64,000 nucleotides of DNA from NCBI RefSeq assembly GCF_008728515.1, contig NC_044976.1, positions 31,023,376 to 31,087,375 of the forward strand. Reading direction: 5' to 3'. The notes below the pieces were generated by a model. That model saw nothing but the letters and a program-made list of their open reading frames with translations, was not told where the DNA came from and made no database searches. The translations under genes and the position numbers were made by a program. This DNA comes from Papio anubis (lineage: Eukaryota > Chordata > Mammalia > Primates > Cercopithecidae). Numbering within the stretch: the stretch's first letter is position 1; each line of letters starts with the position of its first letter. Positions 59,801-64,000 of the stretch are shown here, piece after piece.

Positions 59801-60875
59801 TCCGCCCCTCTCGGCCTCCCAAAGTGCTGAGATTACAAGCCTGAGCCACCGCACTGGGCTGACTTTTTAAATTAAATTAATTGAGACAGGGTCTCATTGT
59901 GTAGCCCAGGCTGGAGTGCACTGGCCTGATGGCGGCTCACTGAAACCTCCGCCTCCCGGGCTCAGGTGATCCTCCCACCTCAGCCTCCAGAGAAGGCGGG
60001 CTAATTTTTTTTTTTTTCTTCTTTTTAAAAATTTTTTGTAGAGACGGATTTCACCATGTCGGCCAGGCTAGTCTCTAACTCTTGGACTCAAGCGATCCGC
60101 CTGCCTCGGCCTCCCAAAGTGCTGCCTCCCAGATGAAGCCCAGCCGGCTTCATTTCTAACTTACCACTGTGGGAGCGCTAAACAGCGCAGCCGGCAAGGT
60201 GCTAAGCGCTTTACTCTTAGAATCTGCCCTCATCCTCATAGTAGTCCTAGGAGGTGGGAACTACTGTCCCCCTCTTACAGACAAGGAAACTGAGGCTCAC
60301 AAGGTCTCTCGGCTAGACAGCGGGGATGCCCCAGGACTCTGCTGCCCACGAGCGGCATCACCGTGCCCAGGCAGTGGAGGGAGGGGGCACATTAGTCCCG
60401 CTCCCTCGCTGCTGATCCTTTTTGCCCATGGCTTTCCTTTCTGGCCTCAGGAGAGTGGAGAGTATGTAAGACGGAGCCCCTTGCAAGGCTGGGGAAGCTG
60501 AGGCCTGGCCCCGGGGTCCCTTCCGGGTAAGTGTGGGGCTGCTCTCTACAGCGTCTCCTCTGCCGCCCACCCGGGGGTCCCCGAGGGCAGTCGTGCGCCT
60601 CGGCAGGAAAGGCAAGAAAGGGCGAGGGGAAGAGAAGCTACAGCCACATCGAGAAGACACCCGCAGCGCTCCTCCCTCCATTTCACTGCTGGGGAAACTG
60701 AGGCCCAGAGAGGAAAGTGACCCGCCCCCGGCCGGGTAGTAAGTTAGAGGCAGAGCGGGCGCCCTGGCCCCCTGGGGGCTCCGGCTCCAGGCTCAGTGCT
60801 CCGCTCCCGTGGGAGGGTTGGGGTGGTTCGGGGCCTCCCGCGCGCCCCCCGCCGCTCACCGAGGCGCAGACACAT
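53789..60875 (-). CDS. TMEM54: TMEM54, four-pass transmembrane protein 54
   Basis: TMEM54 is a small multi-pass membrane protein of poorly known function. Six exons (60875-60860, 57619-57426, 54952-54893, 54726-54538, 54423-54289, 53863-53789) join in frame to 222 residues, the length of the human protein. Hydrophobic stretches at about 21-41, 60-84, 92-120 and 154-175 give four membrane helices with both ends inside. A short extracellular loop (about 121-153) holds Cys141 and Cys155. The C-terminal tail ends SSEPLTL. The start ATG is in gtcgacATGT and exon 1 encodes only five residues plus a base. All introns are GT-AG. The gene has a CpG-island promoter and is convergent with HPCA. Identity is firm; the molecular role is unknown. 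Confidence 0.95.
54289..54423 (-). CDS. TMEM54: TMEM54 coding exon 5
   Basis: Encodes SSSLCLWGIALVLCVVENVF...WGKSSHHV, with helix 4 and the start of the cytoplasmic tail. The acceptor is ccacag and the donor is gtaagt. Confidence 0.95.
54538..54726 (-). CDS. TMEM54: TMEM54 coding exon 4
   Basis: Encodes RWTVFSSSVACALL...DPTRIY, with helix 3 and the extracellular loop. The acceptor is cccatccag and the donor is gtgagt. Confidence 0.95.
54893..54952 (-). CDS. TMEM54: TMEM54 coding exon 3
   Basis: Sixty nucleotides encode VITSGIAAIVLSRYLPSTPL, the end of helix 2 and a loop. The acceptor is ccctacag and the donor is gtacgt. Confidence 0.94.
55850..56045 (+). repeat. MIR
   Basis: actggctttggtgtcagaca, aggttccaatccgggttg and aatggggataataatggc are MIR text. 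Confidence 0.75.
56400..56520 (+). repeat. Dispersed repeat, copy B (TMEM54 intron 1)
   Basis: Partner of 50719-50839 in the same orientation. Confidence 0.6.
56550..56830 (+). repeat. L2 3'-end fragment
   Basis: tgtacttggaatgccatctc and tcctgctcatccatcaatac are L2-like. Confidence 0.6.
56837..56852 (+). promoter_or_regulatory. CTCF-like motif in TMEM54 intron 1
   Basis: ACAGTAGTGGGCGCTA differs slightly from the core CCACTAGGGGGCGCTA. It lies at the edge of L2/MIR-like sequence. Confidence 0.3.
56948..57245 (-). mobile_element. AluY, Old World monkey type (AluYRa-like)
   Basis: Target-site duplication accatctccatttt (56936-56949 and 57246-57259). Carries acaggcttgagccacc, aactcgcccggctag and ggccggatctcagc. 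Confidence 0.9.
57426..57619 (-). CDS. TMEM54: TMEM54 coding exon 2
   Basis: Encodes GGLSVGDFRKVLMKTG...SVTCAIV, residues 6-70, with the first membrane helix and the start of the second. The acceptor is cccgacag|GAG and the donor is GTG|gtatgg. Confidence 0.94.
58695..58707. repeat. Run of 13 G
   Basis: Homopolymer in TMEM54 intron 1, immediately before an Alu. Confidence 0.9.
58709..59010 (+). mobile_element. AluJ-like
   Basis: Plus-strand divergent Alu, from gaggctaggcacagtgctca to the ctaaaaaaaatg tail. Confidence 0.8.
59570..59861 (-). mobile_element. AluY-like, possibly Old World monkey type
   Basis: Preceded by (TTTAT)n. Contains cccctctcggcctccc and a modified cctgagccaccgcactgggc end; target flanks gactttttatttattt / gactttttaaatt. 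Confidence 0.8.
59885..60126 (-). mobile_element. Alu, deleted
   Basis: Antisense old Alu missing part of the middle and the very end. Confidence 0.75.
60190..60330 (-). repeat. MIR
   Basis: ggtgctaagcgctttactc, tcctcatagtagtcctagg and acaaggaaactgaggctca fit reverse MIR, upstream of the TMEM54 promoter island on the map. Confidence 0.7.
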
Positions 60876-61320
60876 GTCGACTCCGCGCTGGTCCCGCCCC
60901 CGACTTCAGCGTGGCTCCCGAGGCTGCGGGCAGCGGAGGGGCCCCGCTCCCATCCCGCTGGCCCGTCGCCCGCGCGCCCCGCACCGCCGCGCTCGCCCAC
61001 TTCCCGCCCGGAGCCCGGGGCTGGGCGGTGCCGGGCCGGCCTCCCTTCCCGTCACCCCCCGGGCCGCCCAGCCCCGCAGCGCCCCCGCGGCTCGTGCGCC
61101 TCCCGGCCGGTTGGACCGGCTGAGCAGCCCGTGGCCCGCCCGCTGAGTCAGGCGCCTCCCCGCCCGGCCCGCCCGGCGCCGGGCCGCCCGCCCTCTTAGC
61201 CCACCCGCGGCGGCGGGCCCGCTCTACAAAGGGAAACTGAGGCTCTGAGGAGCCGCCCGCCCGGGCCCGCGGGCAAGCTGGGGACTGCACGCGTAGCTGT
61301 GGTTACCGTGACCTGGGTGT
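60480..61320 (-). promoter_or_regulatory. TMEM54: TMEM54 CpG-island promoter
   Basis: Dense CpG sequence (strongest 60720-61270) surrounds the 16-nt coding part of exon 1. The 5' UTR and start site lie upstream of 60875 on the minus strand. No TATA box is seen. Confidence 0.7.
60860..60875 (-). CDS. TMEM54: TMEM54 coding exon 1 (MCLRL)
   Basis: Sixteen coding nucleotides, ATGTGTCTGCGCCTCG, are followed by the donor gtgagc. This is too short for an ORF scan but is fixed by frame and by the known MCLRLGG N-terminus. Confidence 0.93.
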
Positions 61321-61637
61321 GGCGCTTGGGCGGAAAGCCCCCGGGCCCAAGGCTGGGACGGAGAGGGGCTGCAGGGGCGGTGAAAGAGCTGCTGGGGACT
61401 GGGGACTGGGGTCTGCCCCTACCTGCTGTGTGACCTCAGCCAAATCGCCTCTCCTCTCTGCGCTTACCTTTACCGCCTGCTAGTCTTGTCTTCTACGCCG
61501 AAAAAGGAGCTTTATGGCTCATTCTTGGTCGGGAGGGCCTCAGTTCCCTCCTTGGAAAATCAGGGATAATAATTCCTGTCCCCTAGGGTCGTGGTGACAC
61601 AAGATAGGATACAAAAATGAGGTAAGAAGCTCTTTCG

Positions 61638-61905
61638 GCCAGGCGCGGCGGCTCATACCTGTAATCTCAGCACTTTGGAAGGCCTAGGCAGGCGGATCAC
61701 CTGAGGTCAGGAGTTGAGACCTGTCTGGCCAACATGGTGAACCCCCCCGTCTCTATTAAAAATACAAAAATTAGCCGGGTGTGGTGGGGCACGCCTGTAA
61801 TCCCAGCTACTCTGGAGGCTGAGGCAGGAGAATCGCTTGAACCCGGAAGGCAGAGGTTGCAGTGAGCTGAGTTCTGCCACTCCATCTCAAAACAACAAAA
61901 CAACA
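61638..61905 (+). mobile_element. AluS-like, 3'-shortened
   Basis: Plus-strand Alu from ggccaggcgcggcggctcat; the right arm has a deletion before ccactccatctc. Confidence 0.82.
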
Positions 61906-61909
61906 ACAC

Positions 61910-62755
61910 ACTTTGGAAACTCTCCAGACTGTCTTTATGGACAAAGTGTAGACCTAGCAAGAGCACATAGTAGGAGCTTTATTAGTACTTCTCTGGGTTA
62001 TGGAACCCTTTAATGTGCCAGGATGGACCCCAGTGAAGTCCCTTGTTAGTCTCAGCATCCCTTTGGGGGAGGTACCATTCCTGCACCTTTGGGTTCAGAG
62101 ACCACAGACCACTCACCCAAGACCACCAGCTGGAAGTGGTGGAGTAGGCAGGAGCCTGGAATCCCCCTGGGTCTCTGTGCCCAAGTTCTGTAGAGTGGCC
62201 ACCTCCCTGGGCTCTCTCAGTCCTGGGAGCGGGCCCATGAGAGGCACTTACTGTGGGATCTGAGCAACATCTGTTGATAGCTTGCCCCACTTACCCCTCT
62301 GGGCAGTGGCCCAGAGGCTAGGGGCTGGCCGGCTGTCTGGGTGCTTCATTGGAGCCTGGCCTGGGGGCTGTCCACTGACTGTGTGTCTTTCTGCACACCT
62401 GTGCTGACACCTGCGGCGCTGTGCATGTTGGGCAGTTGGGTCAGATGTAGAGCCTCTGGAGTTTGGAGAACACATTAACACCATGGGAGGGAGTGGAGCC
62501 ATTTCTCCTAGGAAGCCCCCCAGGGCATCCCATCTGGTAACCCCTCAGTAGGACTGCTTCCCTGTCACCTGCTGTCTGAAGGGGGATAATGTGCAGGGGA
62601 TTCCGCGTGGGGAGACAGATTTGTCAGGCGGAAGGGAAGATGGGGGCAGTTGATGAAGGCATCAGGCTGGCATCGGAATGTTGATGTCCTCAGACAATCT
62701 TTTAGTAGGGCAATTGGGTAGTACTTACTCATATTAGAAATGTTCAGACACTTGT
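61910..62755. other. Gene-free sequence upstream of TMEM54
   Basis: No gene or clear repeat recognised; open frames overlap on both strands without splice support. Confidence 0.5.
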
Positions 62756-62756
62756 G

Positions 62757-63037
62757 GCTGGGTGCGGTGGCTCACGCCTGTAATCCCAGCACTTTGGGAG
62801 GCCAAGGCGGGCAGATCACGAGATCAGGAGATTGAGACCATCCTGGCTAACATGGTGAAACCCCGTCTCTACTAAAAATACAAAAAAAATTAGCCAGCAT
62901 GGTGGCGTGCGCCTGTAGTCCCAGCTACTCAGGAGGCTGAGGCAGGAGAATGGCGTGAACCCGAGAGGCGGAGCTTGCAGTGAGCTGATATTGGGCCGCT
63001 GTACTCCAGCCTGGGTGACAGAGTGAGACTCCAGCTC

Positions 63038-63066
<29 letters not shown>
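62757..63066 (+). mobile_element. AluY-like
   Basis: Plus-strand full-length Alu with a 27-base poly(A); flanked by gttcagacacttgt / gttcagacgcttgt. Confidence 0.9.
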
Positions 63067-63068
<2 letters not shown>

Positions 63069-63326
63069 CAGACGCTTGTAACTGTGGCCCAGAAATTCCA
63101 TTTGTAGATCTTTATCCTATGCACCAGAGTGCAAAGATATGCATGCATTTAATGGTGTTTGTGGATAAACTGTTCCTAATAGCAAGCAATGGCGCCAAAG
63201 TGATAACCAAGATTTGTGCAGGAGAGTCAGGGGAAGGATTTTGCTTTTTATTTTACACGTGGCTGTGTGGCTGAAGTTGGAGTCTTACAATGAATTCATG
63301 CCTTGTTTTGGTGAAAAGAAAGGAAG

Positions 63327-63625
63327 GGCCGGCCCGGCACAGTGGCTCATGCCTGTAATCCCAGCACTTTGGGAGGCCAAGGCGGGTGGATCACTTGAGG
63401 CCAGGAATTCAAGACCCGCCTGGCCAACATAGCAAAACCACCATCTCTACTAAAAACACAAAAATTAGCTGGGCGTGGTGGCGGGCGCCTGTAGTCCCAG
63501 CTACTCGGGAGGCTGAGGGAGGAGAATCCCTTGAATCCAGAAGGCGGGGGTTGCAATGAGCCGAGACCGCTCCACTGCACTCTAGCCTGGGCAACAGAGC
63601 GAGACTCTGTCTCAAAAAAAAAAGA
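63327..63625 (+). mobile_element. AluS-like
   Basis: Plus-strand full-length Alu; target-site duplication aaagaaaggaagggcc on both sides. Confidence 0.9.
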
Positions 63626-63914
63626 CAAAGAAAAAGAAAGGAAGGGCCCCTTCACCACCACTGCCCTGACCCCATTCCACCAACAGCTTGTGATGCCAAT
63701 GCCCATCTCCCAGGGGCTGCCCTGGAGAGCGCAGGTGGTCACTGCAAAGCCAGTGTCAAACCTCATGTGTGTGCATGGATGTGGCTTCTCTATCAGTCAG
63801 TGTCAGGCAGTCCTCTTGACTCACCCATGCTAGAGCCTTCTGGAATTAGGTTGGGGACCTTGTAATGCTTTTGCTTCCAGATGCATAGATGATGATTCTC
63901 CTTTATCCTTGGAA

Positions 63915-64000
63915 CTACACAGAATTAAAGATAATCACTCCATTTTACAGATGAGAAAATTGAGGCCCAGAGAGGTAAAGGACTTTTTAAAGACCCTACA
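63915..64000 (-). repeat. MIR, cut by the window end
   Basis: actccattttacagatgagaaaattgaggc is reverse MIR text in part; the element continues beyond the window. Confidence 0.65.

Overview
The window is nuclear DNA of a primate, most likely an Old World monkey (Cercopithecidae, e.g. a macaque, baboon or guenon). All four genes have spliced mammalian exons and the DNA is packed with Alu, MIR, L2 and L1 sequence. Three young Alu copies (546-849, 7900-8198, 56948-57244) carry the sequence variants I associate with Old World monkey AluYRa-type elements, and FNDC5 begins with ATG where the human gene has ATA. The layout matches human 1p35.1: S100PBP, FNDC5, HPCA, TMEM54.

Layout. 1-11542 is an S100PBP intron on the + strand. 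Its first 5.5 kb is an antisense L1 relic broken up by many mostly minus-strand Alus; the rest holds scattered Alu, MIR and L2. The last two S100PBP coding exons are at 11543-11630 and 14345-14459, with a 3' UTR of nearly 3 kb ending near 17330. After about 3.4 kb without a gene comes FNDC5 (precursor of irisin) on the - strand, with six coding exons between 29184 and 22777, a CpG-island promoter near 29.2 kb and a 3' end near 20.7 kb. From 29.6 to 45 kb is gene-free sequence with L2/MIR relics, nested Alus and two good CTCF-like motifs. HPCA (hippocalcin, + strand) has a noncoding first exon in a CpG island ending near 45494 and coding exons at 47874-48251, 52513-52618 and 52741-52838, giving 193 residues. 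TMEM54 (- strand) has six coding exons from 60875 down to 53789, giving 222 residues. Its 3' end meets that of HPCA tail to tail near 53.6 kb.

The genes are neighbours rather than a functional pathway: a nuclear S100P-binding protein, a membrane-anchored myokine precursor, a neuronal myristoylated calcium sensor and a four-pass membrane protein. S100PBP and FNDC5 converge, FNDC5 and HPCA diverge across a 16 kb spacer, and HPCA and TMEM54 converge with abutting poly(A) signals. For all complete genes the splice phases close exactly to the known protein lengths (212, 193, 222).

I found no evidence of a wholly new biological system. The points most worth checking are the ATG start and in-frame upstream ATGs of FNDC5, its GC-AG intron and its MIR-derived last splice acceptor. 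In HPCA they are an intronic CpG island with a POU-octamer cluster and an RE1-like site. The others are the shared HPCA/TMEM54 terminator zone and a stretch of apparently corrupted Alu sequence at 2816-3400.
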